This document shows, piece by piece, positions 26,429-36,722 of a stretch of 64,000 nt of DNA; within the stretch, counting starts at the first letter, position 1; each line of letters starts with the position of its first letter. The notes below the pieces were generated by a model, which saw nothing but the letters and a program-made list of their open reading frames with translations, made no database searches and had not been told where the DNA came from. The DNA is taken from assembly GCF_001955715.1 (NCBI RefSeq), contig NZ_CP019239.1, positions 3,162,001-3,226,000 of the forward strand. Reading direction: 5' to 3'. The DNA comes from Rhodoferax saidenbachensis (GTDB taxonomy: Bacteria; Pseudomonadota; Gammaproteobacteria; Burkholderiales; Burkholderiaceae_C). Position numbers and translations under genes: made by a program.

Positions 26429-27544
26429 ATGGATTTCGATTTTTCTGACGACCAGGTTCAACTCGGCGACGCCGTGCGCAAATGGGTGGACAAGGGTTAC
26501 ACCTTCGAGCGCCGCCGCGCGATTGAAAAGGCAGGCGGCTTTGACCGCGCTGCCTTCACCGAGATTGCCGAACTCGGCCTGACTGGCTTGTACGTGCCCG
26601 AAGACGATGGTGGTCTGGGTATGGGCCCTGTCGAAGGCATGGTGGTGATGGAGGAGCTGGGGCGCGGCATCGTGATGGAGCCGCTGGCCCAGTCGCTGAT
26701 TTCCGGTGCCGTGATCGCCGGTTACGCCGATGCCGCCACCAAGGCCGCCTGGTTGCCCAAAATTGCCGGCGGCGAAGCGCTGGTAGTGTTGGCGTACCAG
26801 GAGCGCGCAGCCCGCTACAAGCTTGACGTCTGTGAAGCAAAAGCCACGCAAGCCCCCGGTGGTTATGTGGTGAACGCTACGAAAAGCATAGTACCCGTGG
26901 GTGACCAGGCCGATGCGTTTCTGGTTCCCGCCAAGATCAACAGCCAGATCGCGCTGTTCCTCGTAGAGCGCAAATCCAGCGGTGTCACCACCCGCGGCTA
27001 CGGCACGCAAGACGGTGGCCGCGCCGCAGAAGTCACGCTGAAAAACGCGCCCGCCACACTGGTCACAACCGATGGCCTGACCGCACTGGAACACGCCGTG
27101 GACATCGGCATTGCCGCGCTGTGCGCTGAAGCCGTGGGTGTGATGGACAAGACCATGGCCATCACCGCCGAATACCTGAACACGCGCAAGCAGTTTGGCG
27201 TGTTCATCAGCAGCTTCCAGGCCCTGCGCCACCGCGCCGCCGACATGAAGATGCAACTGGAACTGGCCCGCTCGATGAGCTACTACGCCAGCCTGAAGCT
27301 CAACGCCCCTGCCCCCGAACGCCGCGCCGCGATGGCCCGCGCCAAGTACCAGCTGGGCCAAAGCATGCGGTTTGTCAGCCAGCAGGCTGTGCAGTTGCAC
27401 GGTGGCATTGGCGTGACGGACGAATACATCGTGAGCCACTACTTCAAGCGCCTGACGCAAATGGAAATGACCTTTGGTGACAGCCTGCACCACCTCGGTG
27501 AAGTGTCTGCCCGCATGCAGGACACCGCTGGAGCGTTCGCATGA
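26429..27544 (+). CDS. acyl-CoA dehydrogenase, pimeloyl-CoA dehydrogenase small-subunit type
   Basis: This is the second, divergent acyl-CoA dehydrogenase, 371 residues. It starts MDFDFSDDQVQLGDAVRKWV and has FVSQQAVQLHGGIGVTDEY near the C-terminus, the family's FAD-binding stretch. It resembles PimD, the small subunit of pimeloyl-CoA dehydrogenase. AAAAGGAAGAC precedes the ATG. Its stop overlaps the SDR start by 4 bp (ATGA). Confidence 0.87.
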   Translation: MDFDFSDDQVQLGDAVRKWVDKGYTFERRRAIEKAGGFDRAAFTEIAELGLTGLYVPEDDGGLGMGPVEGMVVMEELGRGIVMEPLAQSLISGAVIAGYADAATKAAWLPKIAGGEALVVLAYQERAARYKLDVCEAKATQAPGGYVVNATKSIVPVGDQADAFLVPAKINSQIALFLVERKSSGVTTRGYGTQDGGRAAEVTLKNAPATLVTTDGLTALEHAVDIGIAALCAEAVGVMDKTMAITAEYLNTRKQFGVFISSFQALRHRAADMKMQLELARSMSYYASLKLNAPAPERRAAMARAKYQLGQSMRFVSQQAVQLHGGIGVTDEYIVSHYFKRLTQMEMTFGDSLHHLGEVSARMQDTAGAFA

Positions 27545-28374
27545 CTTCCGCCGCGCGCACGGTACTGATTACCGGCTGTTCCAGCGGCATCGGTGCCGCA
27601 CTGGCGCAGGAGTTCCATGCGCGTGGCCACAAGGTCATTGCGACCGCGCGCAAGCTCGACAGCATCGCGGCCCATGCAGCCGCTGGCATGACCACGCTGG
27701 CACTGGACGTGAATAACCCCGCCTCCATCGCCCAGGCAGTGGCCAGCGTGCAGGCCAGCCATGGCCATATCGACCTGCTGATCAACAACGCAGGCTACGG
27801 CCAGTTTGGCGCGATGACAGACCTGAGTGCCGCCGACCTGCGTGCGCAGTTTGAGACCAATGTGGTGGCGCCCGTCATGGTGACCCAGGCCTTTGTGCCC
27901 CTGCTGCGCAAAAGCGCGCTGGCCTGCGTGGCCCACGTGAGCAGCATCTCCGGCATCGTCACCACGCCATTCGCCGGTGCCTACTGCGCCAGCAAGGCCG
28001 CGCTCAACTCCATTGGTGACGCCATGCGTATGGAACTGGGCCCGCTGGGTATCCAGGTGGTCACCATCCAGCCCGGTGGCATCGCTTCCAACTTCGGCAA
28101 TGCAGGGCAGGAAAAGGTGGTGTTACCCGCCCAGTCGCTGTACCAGCCGATTGCCAAGTTCATCGAAAAACGCGCCCAACTCTCACAAAGCGGCGCTACA
28201 CCGGCCAAGCAGTTTGCCGCTCAGGTGGTGGACGACCTGCTGGCGAGCCCGCCACCGGCCATCAGCCGGCACGGTGCGCAAAGCACCCGCTTGCCCTTGC
28301 TCAAACGCCTGCTGCCCACCCGCATGCTCGACGACAAGATGCGCGGACTGTTCGGGCTGGACCGGATGAAATAG
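27541..28374 (+). CDS. short-chain dehydrogenase/reductase
   Basis: This is an NAD(P)-dependent oxidoreductase of 277 residues, classical SDR. It has the cofactor motif TGCSSGIGAALAQ (13-25), NNAGYG, catalytic Ser in HVSSISGIV and the YCASK active site. The C-terminal extension (about 215-277) with VVDDLLASPPP is typical of SDRs near fatty-acid genes. The 4-bp overlap with the dehydrogenase suggests it works on the same acyl chain, for instance a 3-hydroxyacyl or aldehyde intermediate. The substrate is not known. Confidence 0.85.
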   Translation: MTSAARTVLITGCSSGIGAALAQEFHARGHKVIATARKLDSIAAHAAAGMTTLALDVNNPASIAQAVASVQASHGHIDLLINNAGYGQFGAMTDLSAADLRAQFETNVVAPVMVTQAFVPLLRKSALACVAHVSSISGIVTTPFAGAYCASKAALNSIGDAMRMELGPLGIQVVTIQPGGIASNFGNAGQEKVVLPAQSLYQPIAKFIEKRAQLSQSGATPAKQFAAQVVDDLLASPPPAISRHGAQSTRLPLLKRLLPTRMLDDKMRGLFGLDRMK

Positions 28375-28380
28375 GTCTGT

Positions 28381-28782
28381 TCACACCCGCGCTGCCAGTT
28401 GCTTGAGCAGCAGGCGTGCGGAAGACAGGTTGGTGGCGCAGGGCACGTCGTGCACATCGCAGGCGCGCACCAGGGCGTTGATGTCGGGTTCGTGGGGCTG
28501 CGGTGTCATCGGGTCGCGCAGGAAGATCACCACATCCACCTCACCCTGCGACAGGCGTGAGCCGATTTGCAGGTCACCGCCCCAGGGGCCACTGAGCATG
28601 CACTCAACTGTCAGGCCCACTTCGGCAATCAAACGCCGGCCCGTGGTACCGGTGGCGCTTAACGTGCATTGCGTGAGGAACGGGGCGAACTCGCGGGCGA
28701 GTTCCACCATGGTGTCTTTTTTGTGGTCGTGCGCGATGAGCGCTATGCGGGGTGGGCGATGTTGGGCAGGGGCTTGGGTCAT
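28381..28782 (-). CDS. mgsA: methylglyoxal synthase
   Basis: This cytoplasmic enzyme converts dihydroxyacetone phosphate to methylglyoxal and phosphate, a bypass of lower glycolysis. The 133-residue product shows [25 protein letters not shown], the catalytic Asp in [12 protein letters not shown] and [18 protein letters not shown] 28788 would add two residues. It converges with the SDR gene (6 bp gap) and follows the HNH gene with a gap of 9 bp or less, so the two are probably co-transcribed. Confidence 0.93.
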   Translation of the reverse strand: MTQAPAQHRPPRIALIAHDHKKDTMVELAREFAPFLTQCTLSATGTTGRRLIAEVGLTVECMLSGPWGGDLQIGSRLSQGEVDVVIFLRDPMTPQPHEPDINALVRACDVHDVPCATNLSSARLLLKQLAARV

Positions 28783-28791
28783 GCCCACATG

Positions 28792-29349
28792 CTAAATCAA
28801 CAAACGGCTGGAGCTCGGCACATGCGACATCAAAAACTCCATCTGGTCCGCCAGGATGCGGCGGTTGCGCAGGATGAAGTCTTCCCAGAGGCTGGGCACA
28901 TACGGCGTGTACAGCAGCGGCATGTTGGCTTGCTCAGGTGTGCGATGGCTCTTACGGTGGTTGCACGGGCGGCAGGCCGTGACCACGTTCATCCAGGTGT
29001 CGATGCCCTGCTGGGCAAAAGGAATGATGTGCTCGCGGGTCAGGTCGCTCTCGTGGAAGCGGCTACCGCAGTAGGCGCACACATTGCGGTCGCGGATGAA
29101 AAGCTTGCTGTTGGTCAGGCCCGGACGCAGGTTGAAGGGGTTGATATTGGGTACGCCGCGCGTGCCAATGATGCTGTTGACCTTGATGATGGACTGCAGC
29201 CCAGTGACCGCATTGTGGCCACCGTGGAACACCGCGACCTCGCCGCCAGACTCCCAGCGCACTTCGTTTGACGCGTAGTGCACCACCGCCTGTTCCAGCG
29301 AAATCCACGATTGGGGCAGCCCTTGGGCCGACAACTTCAAGACTTTCAC
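28792..29349 (-). CDS. HNH endonuclease
   Basis: This is a 185-residue protein with an HNH nuclease fold: the zinc-type CAYCG pair, LTREHIIPFAQQG with the central histidine, WMNVVTACRPCNHRKSHRTP with the second Cys pair, Asn and His. The family is common and conserved in betaproteobacteria, usually with unknown function, and is not tied here to a mobile element. The start is GTG 29349, supported by GGAGG six bases upstream. A tail of about 50 residues ends LWEDFILRNRRILADQM. Confidence 0.85.
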   Translation of the reverse strand: MKVLKLSAQGLPQSWISLEQAVVHYASNEVRWESGGEVAVFHGGHNAVTGLQSIIKVNSIIGTRGVPNINPFNLRPGLTNSKLFIRDRNVCAYCGSRFHESDLTREHIIPFAQQGIDTWMNVVTACRPCNHRKSHRTPEQANMPLLYTPYVPSLWEDFILRNRRILADQMEFLMSHVPSSSRLLI

Positions 29350-29399
29350 GCAACGCCTCCATCAACGGTTCAAAACCACCAACACAGTCTGCAAAATGT

Positions 29400-29520
29400 C
29401 TCTCCGCCCCCACGCTCCACCGCTACGCGGGTCGCTGCCCCCCGAGGGGGCTAATTTGGCTCCGCCACACTTCGTGAACCCTTGGGGCGGCCCGGCGGGA
29501 AATTCGCAAGGGCCCTTGGC
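29400..29520 (+). repeat. GC-rich Comamonadaceae-type intergenic repeat
   Basis: This holds CTGCCCCCCGAGGGGGCTAA, then CCTTGGGGCGGCCCGGCGGG and GAAATTCGC. The CCCCCGAGGGGG part is a perfect palindrome. A related copy lies at 16765-16865. I recall this sequence type as frequent between genes in the family. It lies upstream of ribF. Confidence 0.6.
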
Positions 29521-29564
29521 ACACACCACTGCCCCGCTGAGTCACAATATACCCTGTTTCTGTG

Positions 29565-29620
29565 ACAAATGGGCTACAGGCCCATATTCCCTGTGCGCAG
29601 CCTGCTATCAAAAAGATAAC
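29565..29620 (-). repeat. dispersed repeat, copy 6 (upstream of ribF)
   Basis: AAATGGGCTACAGGCCCATA, then TGTGCGCAGCCTGCTATCAA and AAAGATAAC: a slightly diverged copy ending seven bases before the ribF ATG. It therefore forms the ribF translation-initiation region. Confidence 0.75.
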
Positions 29621-29626
29621 AAATCC

Positions 29627-30613
29627 ATGAAGGTTTTTCGCGGTTTCAAGCACCCTGGCCTTGCCAGCGCGAGTGCGGTCACGATTGGCAACTTTGACGG
29701 CGTCCACCGGGGCCACCAGGCCATGCTGGCCCTGCTCAAGGGCGAAGCCCAGCAGCGCGGTGTGGCCAGCGTGGTGCTGACCTTTGAGCCCCATCCACGC
29801 GACTATTTCGCCGAGCTGCACCAAAAGCCCGATCTGGCGCCAGCCCGCGTAGGCACGCTGCGCGACAAACTGGAAGACCTGGCCAAGGCCGGCGTAGACC
29901 AGACCGTGGTGCTGCCGTTTGACGCCCGGCTGGCCAACCAAAGCCCCCAGCAATTCATCGACCAGGTGCTGCTGCAGGGCTTGGGCGCACGTTACGTGCT
30001 GGTCGGTGATGACTTTCGCTTTGGCAAGGCCCGTGCGGGCGACTACGCGCTGCTGGACGCCGCAGGCGACGCCCAAGGCTTCGATGTCGCGCGCATGAAC
30101 AGTTACGAGGTCCACGGCCTGCGCGTCTCCAGTTCGGCCGTGCGCGAGGCGCTGGGCCAGGGCCGCATGCAGGACGCAGCCCGCCTATTGGGCCGACCGT
30201 ATTGCATTTCGGGCCACGTGGTCCATGGCCGCAAACTGGGCCGCACGCTGGGCTTCAAAACGCTGAATTTGCGCTTTGCACACTGGAAACCCGCCGCCAG
30301 CGGCATCTTTGTGGTGCTGGTGCATGGCCTGGCCCCCAAGCCCCTGCGCGGCGTGGCGAATCTGGGTGTGCGCCCCTCGCTGGACCCTACGGATGTGAAC
30401 GGCGGACGCGTGCTGCTGGAAACCCATTGTCTGGATTGGCCTGCCGAACTGGGCGCCGAGGGGGCCTACGGTAAAATCATCCGTGTGGAACTGCTACACA
30501 AACTGCACGACGAACTGAAATACGACGGTCTGGAATCCCTCACTAAGGGCATTCACCAGGACTGTGACGATGCACGCGCCTGGCTGCAGTCCAACGTCAG
30601 CACCCGAATTTGA
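29627..30613 (+). CDS. ribF: bifunctional riboflavin kinase/FAD synthetase
   Basis: This makes FMN and FAD from riboflavin. The 328-residue protein has an N-terminal adenylyltransferase domain with GNFDGVHRGHQ and SSSAVREALGQG, and a C-terminal flavokinase domain with GHVVHGRKLGRTLGFKTLNL. The start ATG 29627 (MKVFRGFKHPGL) matches the family; an upstream reading would translate two intergenic repeats. No good Shine-Dalgarno is visible because the preceding bases belong to a dispersed repeat. It heads the ribF-ileS-lspA group. Confidence 0.95.
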   Translation: MKVFRGFKHPGLASASAVTIGNFDGVHRGHQAMLALLKGEAQQRGVASVVLTFEPHPRDYFAELHQKPDLAPARVGTLRDKLEDLAKAGVDQTVVLPFDARLANQSPQQFIDQVLLQGLGARYVLVGDDFRFGKARAGDYALLDAAGDAQGFDVARMNSYEVHGLRVSSSAVREALGQGRMQDAARLLGRPYCISGHVVHGRKLGRTLGFKTLNLRFAHWKPAASGIFVVLVHGLAPKPLRGVANLGVRPSLDPTDVNGGRVLLETHCLDWPAELGAEGAYGKIIRVELLHKLHDELKYDGLESLTKGIHQDCDDARAWLQSNVSTRI

Positions 30614-30705
30614 CGGGGCTCCCCGACGCACTTTGCCCCGCGTCTTGCCCCCACCGCCTGCCGTAACAACCACCGCAGGCTGCCCCACTCCCATTGAGAT
30701 TTGCC

Positions 30706-33561
30706 ATGACTGACAAAGTTGATTACCGCAGTACCCTGAACCTGCCCGACAGCCCCTTCCCCATGCGCGGCGACCTGCCCAAGCGCGAACCGGCGTGGGT
30801 GCAGGAATGGAACGAACAAGGCCTGTACAAGAAACTGCGCGATGCGCGTCACGGCGCGCCACTGTTCGTGCTGCACGACGGCCCGCCCTACGCCAACGGC
30901 CAAATCCACATGGGCCACGCCGTCAACAAGGTCCTGAAGGACATGATCGTCAAGAGCAAGCAGCTCGCCGACTTTGACGCACAGTACATCCCCGGCTGGG
31001 ATTGCCACGGCCTGCCGATCGAAAACGCCATCGAAAAATTGTATGGCCGCAACCTGAGCCGCGACGACATGCAGGCCAAGAGCCGCGCCTTTGCCACGGA
31101 GCAGATCGGCCAGCAGCGCGAAGACTTCAAACGCCTGGGTGTGCTGGGCGATTGGGAGCGCCCCTACAAAACCATGGACCCAGCTAACGAGGCGGGCGAA
31201 ATCCGCGCATTCAAACGTGTGATCGAGCGGGGCTTTGTGTACCGTGGCCTCAAGCCCGTGTACTGGTGCTTCGACTGCGGCTCGTCCTTGGCCGAGTTCG
31301 AAATCGAATACGCCGACAAGAAAAGCGACACGCTGGACGTGGCGTTTGAAACCGACGACGCGGGCAAGCTGGCCGCTGCGTTTGGCCTAGCAGCTTTGCC
31401 TGCAGGTCAAAGCGCCTTCGCGGTGATCTGGACGACCACTGCATGGACCATCCCCGCCAATCAGGCGTTGAACGCACACCCCGAGCTCAGCTATGCGCTG
31501 GTGCAAACCGAAAAGGGTTGCCTGGTGTTAGCCGAAACGCTGGTCGACAAGTGCCTGGAACGCTTTGGCCTGACCGGCACCGTGCTGGCCACAGCCAAGG
31601 GCGAGAAGCTGGGTGGCCTGAACTTCCGCCATCCGCTGTACGACGTGGATGCAGGCTACCGCCGCCTGTCGCCCGTCTACCTGGCCGATTACGTCAGCGA
31701 TGGCGACGGCACCGGCCTCGTGCACTCGGCGCCTGCCTATGGCGTGGATGACTTCAACTCCTGCGTGGCCAATGGCCTGAAGTACGACGACATCCTCAAC
31801 CCCGTGCAAGGCAACGGCACGTATGCCGCCGACTTCCCGCTGTTTGGCGGCCTGCACATCTGGAAGGCTGTGCCGGTGATCCTGGATGCGCTCAAGGTCG
31901 CGGGCCGCCTGATGGCGACCGTGGGAATCCAGCACAGCTATCCGCACTGCTGGCGCCACAAGACGCCCGTGATCTACCGCGCTGCCGCCCAGTGGTTCAT
32001 CCGCATGGACGAAGGCCCGGGCGTGTTCACCCAAGACAAGGCCCCCAAGACCCTGCGCCAACTCGCGCTGGACGCGATTGAGCACACCAGCTTCTACCCC
32101 GAAAACGGTCGTGCGCGTTTGCGCGACATGATTGCCAACCGGCCCGACTGGTGCATCTCGCGCCAGCGCAGCTGGGGCGTGCCGATTCCCTTCTTCCTGC
32201 ACAAGGACAGCGGCGAACTGCACCCGCGCACCATGGAGATCCTGGACCAGGCGGCTGACATCGTTGAGAAGGGCGGTATCGAAGCCTGGAGCCGCGTAAC
32301 CACCGAAGAAATTCTCGGCGCAGCCGATGCGCCCAGCTACACCAAGAGCACCGACATTCTGGAAGTGTGGTTTGACTCGGGCTCCAGCTTCCAGCACGTA
32401 CTGCGCGGCAGCCACAAAGATGCCTATGGCCGCCCACCCTTCCACACCGAAGGCCCCGAGGCCGATCTGTACCTGGAAGGCCACGACCAGCACCGCGGCT
32501 GGTTCCACAGCTCGTTGCTCTTGGGCTGCGCGCTGTACGACCGCGCACCGTACAAAGGCCTGTTGACCCACGGATTCACGGTGGACAGCAAGGGCATCAA
32601 GATGAGCAAGAGCCTGAAAAATGGCATTGAGCCACAGGCGGTTAGCAACAAACTGGGAGCCGAAATCATTCGCCTGTGGGTTGCCGCGAGCGACTACTCC
32701 GGCGATATTGCCGGCGACGACAAGATCCTGGCCCGCGTGGTGGACACCTACCGCCGTGTGCGCAATACGCTGAAGTTCTTGCTGGCCAACGTCAGCGACT
32801 TTGACCCGGCGAAGGACACGGTCGCGTACGAAGACCTATTGGAAATAGACAAGTACGCGCTTTCCTATGCGGCAAGACTACAAACTGAAATTCGCGCACA
32901 CTTTGATGTGTATGAGTTTCATCCGGTGGTCTCCAAGTTGCAGTTGTACTGCTCAGAACACTTGGGTGCTTTCTACCTGGACGTACTGAAAGATCGTCTT
33001 TACACCACGGCGCCAAAATCTCTTGCACGCCGCAGTGCACAAACGGTATTGCACCAAATTACCCACGCTCTGCTGCGGTGGATGGCACCTTTCTTGAGTT
33101 TCACTGCAGAAGAAGCATGGGGAGGTTTTGGAACCTCAGAATCCATTTTCTTAGAGACTTTTACAGACCTTGGGCATCCTGATCGCAAACTACTGGATAA
33201 ATGGAAAAGCATTCAAGACGTTCGAGACCTAGCGAACAAGCTGATTGAAACCAAGCGCACTGAAGGTGCCTTGGGCGCGTCACTTCAAGCTGAAGTAACG
33301 ATCCAATGCGACGGCGTTTTGTTCGAAGCGCTGAACTCTCTTGGAGAAGATCTGAAGTTTGTATTTATCACTTCAAGTGCAACTTTGATTCAAACAGCAG
33401 GGGTTGGTATAACGATCACCGTAAAGACCAGCGACGGCACGAAATGCGAGCGCTGCTGGCACTACCGCAGCGACATTGGCATGGATACTGCGCACCCCAC
33501 CCTGTGCGGCCGCTGCACCAGCAACCTGTACGGTGCCGGCGAAACCCGGACGTTTGCTTAA
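30706..33561 (+). CDS. ileS: isoleucyl-tRNA synthetase
   Basis: This charges tRNA-Ile with editing of misactivated valine. The 951-residue protein has the class I motifs in [12 protein letters not shown] and [11 protein letters not shown], the editing domain between them and a C-terminal zinc ribbon with CERCW and CGRC. The start ATG 30706 gives [14 protein letters not shown]. The third quarter differs from its surroundings: from about 32,825 to 33,420 the GC content falls to 40-50 % with rare codons such as TTA, AGA and ATA. This covers the anticodon-binding domain. The frame stays open and the protein appears complete. Confidence 0.95.
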   Translation: MTDKVDYRSTLNLPDSPFPMRGDLPKREPAWVQEWNEQGLYKKLRDARHGAPLFVLHDGPPYANGQIHMGHAVNKVLKDMIVKSKQLADFDAQYIPGWDCHGLPIENAIEKLYGRNLSRDDMQAKSRAFATEQIGQQREDFKRLGVLGDWERPYKTMDPANEAGEIRAFKRVIERGFVYRGLKPVYWCFDCGSSLAEFEIEYADKKSDTLDVAFETDDAGKLAAAFGLAALPAGQSAFAVIWTTTAWTIPANQALNAHPELSYALVQTEKGCLVLAETLVDKCLERFGLTGTVLATAKGEKLGGLNFRHPLYDVDAGYRRLSPVYLADYVSDGDGTGLVHSAPAYGVDDFNSCVANGLKYDDILNPVQGNGTYAADFPLFGGLHIWKAVPVILDALKVAGRLMATVGIQHSYPHCWRHKTPVIYRAAAQWFIRMDEGPGVFTQDKAPKTLRQLALDAIEHTSFYPENGRARLRDMIANRPDWCISRQRSWGVPIPFFLHKDSGELHPRTMEILDQAADIVEKGGIEAWSRVTTEEILGAADAPSYTKSTDILEVWFDSGSSFQHVLRGSHKDAYGRPPFHTEGPEADLYLEGHDQHRGWFHSSLLLGCALYDRAPYKGLLTHGFTVDSKGIKMSKSLKNGIEPQAVSNKLGAEIIRLWVAASDYSGDIAGDDKILARVVDTYRRVRNTLKFLLANVSDFDPAKDTVAYEDLLEIDKYALSYAARLQTEIRAHFDVYEFHPVVSKLQLYCSEHLGAFYLDVLKDRLYTTAPKSLARRSAQTVLHQITHALLRWMAPFLSFTAEEAWGGFGTSESIFLETFTDLGHPDRKLLDKWKSIQDVRDLANKLIETKRTEGALGASLQAEVTIQCDGVLFEALNSLGEDLKFVFITSSATLIQTAGVGITITVKTSDGTKCERCWHYRSDIGMDTAHPTLCGRCTSNLYGAGETRTFA

Positions 33562-34067
33562 TGGCCCGCGGCTTCAAACCCACGGGTGGTGCAAGCAACG
33601 TTCTGTGGCAATGGCTGGGCCTGGCCTTCATCTTGCTATTGGTAGACCAGTTCACCAAAATCCTGGTCCTGGGCTACTACCACCTGGGCGACAGCACCTA
33701 CGTGACCAGCTTCTTCAACGTGGTGCGGGTGCACAACACAGGCGCGGCGTTTTCGTTTTTGGCGGGAGCGTCGGGCTGGCAACGCTGGTTCTTCACCGCG
33801 CTGGGCGTGGTGGCGGCCGCGGTGATCATCTGGATGCTCAAATCCCACCCGGGGCAAAAGCTGTTCAGCTTTGCCATGGCCTGCATTCTGGGCGGCGCCA
33901 TTGGTAACGTGATTGACCGCCTGGCCTATGGCTACGTGGTGGACTTTCTGGACTTCCACTGGCGGGGCATGCATTTCCCCGCCTTCAATGTGGCGGACAG
34001 TGCGATTTCGATAGGCGCTGTTTGCCTGATACTGGACGAACTGCTGCGCGTGCGCAAAACCCGCTGA
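33561..34067 (+). CDS. lspA: lipoprotein signal peptidase II
   Basis: This inner-membrane aspartic protease cleaves prolipoproteins before the lipidated cysteine. The 168-residue product has four membrane segments and the conserved boxes [15 protein letters not shown] and FNVADSAI, the last two with the catalytic Asp residues. The ATG overlaps the ileS stop (TAATG), so the two are translationally coupled. Its substrates include the NodT-type lipoprotein elsewhere in the window. Confidence 0.96.
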   Translation: MARGFKPTGGASNVLWQWLGLAFILLLVDQFTKILVLGYYHLGDSTYVTSFFNVVRVHNTGAAFSFLAGASGWQRWFFTALGVVAAAVIIWMLKSHPGQKLFSFAMACILGGAIGNVIDRLAYGYVVDFLDFHWRGMHFPAFNVADSAISIGAVCLILDELLRVRKTR

Positions 34068-34107
34068 CACAGGGACAGCCCACAGCGCAGCAGATGAAGG
34101 ATTGTTT

Positions 34108-35766
34108 GTGACGCATTTGCTGAATCTGTTTGCCGCGATTGCCCTGCTGGTGTGGGGCACGCACTTGGTCCGTACCGGCATCCTGCGCGTGTTTGGCGCC
34201 AACCTGCGCAGCATCCTCGCGCACAGCACGGGCAACCGCTTTGCGGCCGTGGTGTCGGGCATCGGGGTCACCGCCGTGGTGCAGTCCAGTACCGCCACCG
34301 CACTCATCGTCTCGGCGTTTGTCGGCCAGGGACTCATGAGCCTGCCCTCCGCGCTTGCCGTGATGCTGGGCGCTGACATTGGCACCAGCCTGATGGCCGT
34401 GGTGTTCTCGCGCGACCTGTCCTGGCTCTCGCCGCTGTTCATCTTTATTGGTGTGGTGCTGTTCATTGCACGCCCCTCCACCACCGTGGGGCGCGTGGGA
34501 CGTGTGCTGATCGGTCTGGGGCTGATGCTGCTGGCATTGCGCTTGGTCACGCAATCGGCCACCGTACTCACCCAGTCCGCAGCAGTCAAAGCATTGCTGG
34601 GCACGCTGACCAGTGACATGCTGCTCGAAATTCTGGTGGGCGCCACACTCGCCCTGGTGTCCTACTCCAGCCTGGCCATCGTGCTGCTCACGGCCACGCT
34701 GGCCACCTCGGGTGTGATTCCCGTGGACGTGGCGCTGGGCCTGGTGCTGGGGGCCAACCTGGGCAGCGGTGCGCTGGCCGTGTTGACCACCATGAATGCC
34801 AATGTAGAAACACGCCAGGTGCCGCTGGGCAACCTGGTGTTCAAGGTGCTGGGCGTGCTGGCCGTGCTGCCTTTTTCGGGTGTCTGGATGCGTTATGCCG
34901 GCCCCTACCTGGCCGACGAAGCCACGCTGGTAGTGGGCTTCCACCTGGCCTTCAACCTCGGCGTGGGCGTGGCCCTGATCGGCTTCACCCACGTGGTGGC
35001 ACGCTGGGTGGAACACTGGCTACCCAAACCGCAAAAGACCACCGTGGCGGGCCGCCAGCGCCACCTGGACCCATCTGCGCTGGCGACACCGTCGTTGGCC
35101 ATTTCGTGCGCGGTACGCGAGGCCATGCACCAGGCCGATGTGGTCGAGTCCATGCTGCTGGGCACACTGACCGTCATACGCGACAACGATGTCACGCTGG
35201 CCAAACAACTGCGCACCATGGACGACACGGTGGACGAGCTTTACAGCGACATCAAGTACTACCTGACGAAAATTTCACGCGAAGCGCTGGGTGAGAACGA
35301 GGCCAAACGCTGGACCGACATCATCAGCTTCACCATCAACATGGAGCAAATCGGCGACATTATTGAACGCGTGATCCAGGACGTGGAAGACAAGAAAATC
35401 CACAAAGGGCGCGAATTTTCGGACGCTGGAATGGCCGAAATCTGCGAACTGCATGCCCGCCTGGTGGACAACCTGCGCCTGGGGATGAGCGTGTTCTTAA
35501 ACGGCAATGTGCGCGATGCACGGCGCCTGCTCGAAGAGAAAACCCGCTTCCGTGATCTGGAGCGCGAATACGCCGCCACCCACATTGAACGCCTCAGCGA
35601 CAACACCCTGTCCAGCATTGAGACCAGCTCCCTGCACCTGGACCTGATCAGCGACCTGAAACGCATCAACTCGCACATCTGCTCGATCGCCTACCCAATT
35701 CTGGATTCGGCCGGCGAGCTGGCGCCCAACCGGCTGCGCATGTCGACAGAGACCAGCGGCAAATAA
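34108..35766 (+). CDS. Na+/phosphate cotransporter family protein with PhoU domain
   Basis: This is an inner-membrane transporter of 552 residues. Two inverted Na/Pi repeats with QSS motifs (GVTAVVQSSTATALIVSAF and the related LVSYSSLAIVLLTATLATSG) occupy the first 310 residues. A soluble C-terminal helical bundle (about 340-540) resembles PhoU. Relatives move phosphate with sodium, some in the efflux direction. The start is GTG 34108, chosen because AAGGA lies six bases upstream; TTG 34102 is weaker. A bidirectional terminator follows at once. Confidence 0.88.
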   Translation: MTHLLNLFAAIALLVWGTHLVRTGILRVFGANLRSILAHSTGNRFAAVVSGIGVTAVVQSSTATALIVSAFVGQGLMSLPSALAVMLGADIGTSLMAVVFSRDLSWLSPLFIFIGVVLFIARPSTTVGRVGRVLIGLGLMLLALRLVTQSATVLTQSAAVKALLGTLTSDMLLEILVGATLALVSYSSLAIVLLTATLATSGVIPVDVALGLVLGANLGSGALAVLTTMNANVETRQVPLGNLVFKVLGVLAVLPFSGVWMRYAGPYLADEATLVVGFHLAFNLGVGVALIGFTHVVARWVEHWLPKPQKTTVAGRQRHLDPSALATPSLAISCAVREAMHQADVVESMLLGTLTVIRDNDVTLAKQLRTMDDTVDELYSDIKYYLTKISREALGENEAKRWTDIISFTINMEQIGDIIERVIQDVEDKKIHKGREFSDAGMAEICELHARLVDNLRLGMSVFLNGNVRDARRLLEEKTRFRDLEREYAATHIERLSDNTLSSIETSSLHLDLISDLKRINSHICSIAYPILDSAGELAPNRLRMSTETSGK

Positions 35767-35794
35767 AAAAGCCGGTGCATGCACCGGCTTTTTT
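35765..35794. terminator. bidirectional intrinsic terminator
   Basis: A perfect 30-bp palindrome: six A, GCCGGTGCATGCACCGGC, six T. It serves the transporter gene on the plus strand and the outer-membrane protein gene on the minus strand. Confidence 0.93.
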
Positions 35795-35806
35795 ACCACT
35801 GAGCGC

Positions 35807-36700
35807 TTAGAAGCGGTAGCCCACCGCAATCAGCAATTCGTTGTACGTGAAGTGGTGCGAAGCCTTGTCACCACGCGCGCTGGTCAGCACATCGGGCAGG
35901 TCCACATACCCCATCTTGTAGGCCGAACGCAGGAACACCGATTTGGTCATGTCCACTTCCAGCCCCGCACCGACGCCCGCGCTCCAGCCCGCCAGATGGA
36001 ACTCATCGTTGCGGCTCTGGCCAATCATGTGCATCGTGGCGTTGGTCTTGGGAATCACGACGCCCACGCCCACCAGCGCAAATACCCGCGCGCGGTCGTC
36101 TCCGAACCAGTCCACCTTCTTTTGTTTCTCCAATTCGATACTGACGATGTTCAAGCCATCGGTGTGCTCGAAGTTGAGCCAGTTGTCGGCAATGACTTGC
36201 TGGCCGCTCTGCGCCACACCCTGGATCTGTCCGTCAATCGCCACCGACTGGTCCTGCGTCACCACGTACTTCATGTGGTCCAGGTTCAGCGCAATGGCGG
36301 TGTCGTCATTGAGCTGGTAGGCCACCCGCAGGTTGGTTTGCGGGATGGTCATCTCGGCCGGGTTCAGGTAGTACTTGAAGATGTCGGCCAAACCCGTATT
36401 GGTCTGCAGGTCGGTGGCCTTCACATCGTGCAGCGTGAAGTCGTGGTCCTGACCCTTGAAGTGGATCGTGCTGTTGGAGTAGTTGGAGCGGTTCCATCCC
36501 CAGTACACCGACCACTTTTTACTGTTCTCGGCGTCGATCTGTGCAGCCGTCTTGCTGGGTGCAGCAGGTAGCGAGGTTGCTACAGGTTGGGCCTGCGCGA
36601 GTACCACCGAAGAGGTTTGGGCATGGGTGGCCGCAGCGACCACCAGGCCCGCTGCGCAAAAGAGGGATTTGCGCAGGAGCGCGGGGGGCGTGAAAATCAT
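35807..36700 (-). CDS. outer-membrane beta-barrel protein of unknown function
   Basis: This is a 297-residue precursor with an N-terminal signal peptide (SLFCAAGLVVAAATHAQ, cut after AHA or THAQ) and a C-terminal phenylalanine in IAVGYRF, the usual barrel end signal. Alternating amphipathic strands begin at WSVYWGWNRSNYSNSTIHFK and run to the end. It is not clearly OmpW or OmpA. The part after the signal peptide (about 30-60) is Ala/Pro/Gln-rich and probably a flexible linker. It stands alone between a terminator and the quinone reductase gene. Function unknown. Confidence 0.7.
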   Translation of the reverse strand: MIFTPPALLRKSLFCAAGLVVAAATHAQTSSVVLAQAQPVATSLPAAPSKTAAQIDAENSKKWSVYWGWNRSNYSNSTIHFKGQDHDFTLHDVKATDLQTNTGLADIFKYYLNPAEMTIPQTNLRVAYQLNDDTAIALNLDHMKYVVTQDQSVAIDGQIQGVAQSGQQVIADNWLNFEHTDGLNIVSIELEKQKKVDWFGDDRARVFALVGVGVVIPKTNATMHMIGQSRNDEFHLAGWSAGVGAGLEVDMTKSVFLRSAYKMGYVDLPDVLTSARGDKASHHFTYNELLIAVGYRF

Positions 36701-36722
36701 GCCCGCATTTTATCCCCTCCCT

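Noticed and set aside
26267..27493. A minus-strand frame that includes the peptide LPFALSLSKG.
   Set aside because: That peptide is a translation of the REP-like element, and the rest is antisense to an acyl-CoA dehydrogenase gene.
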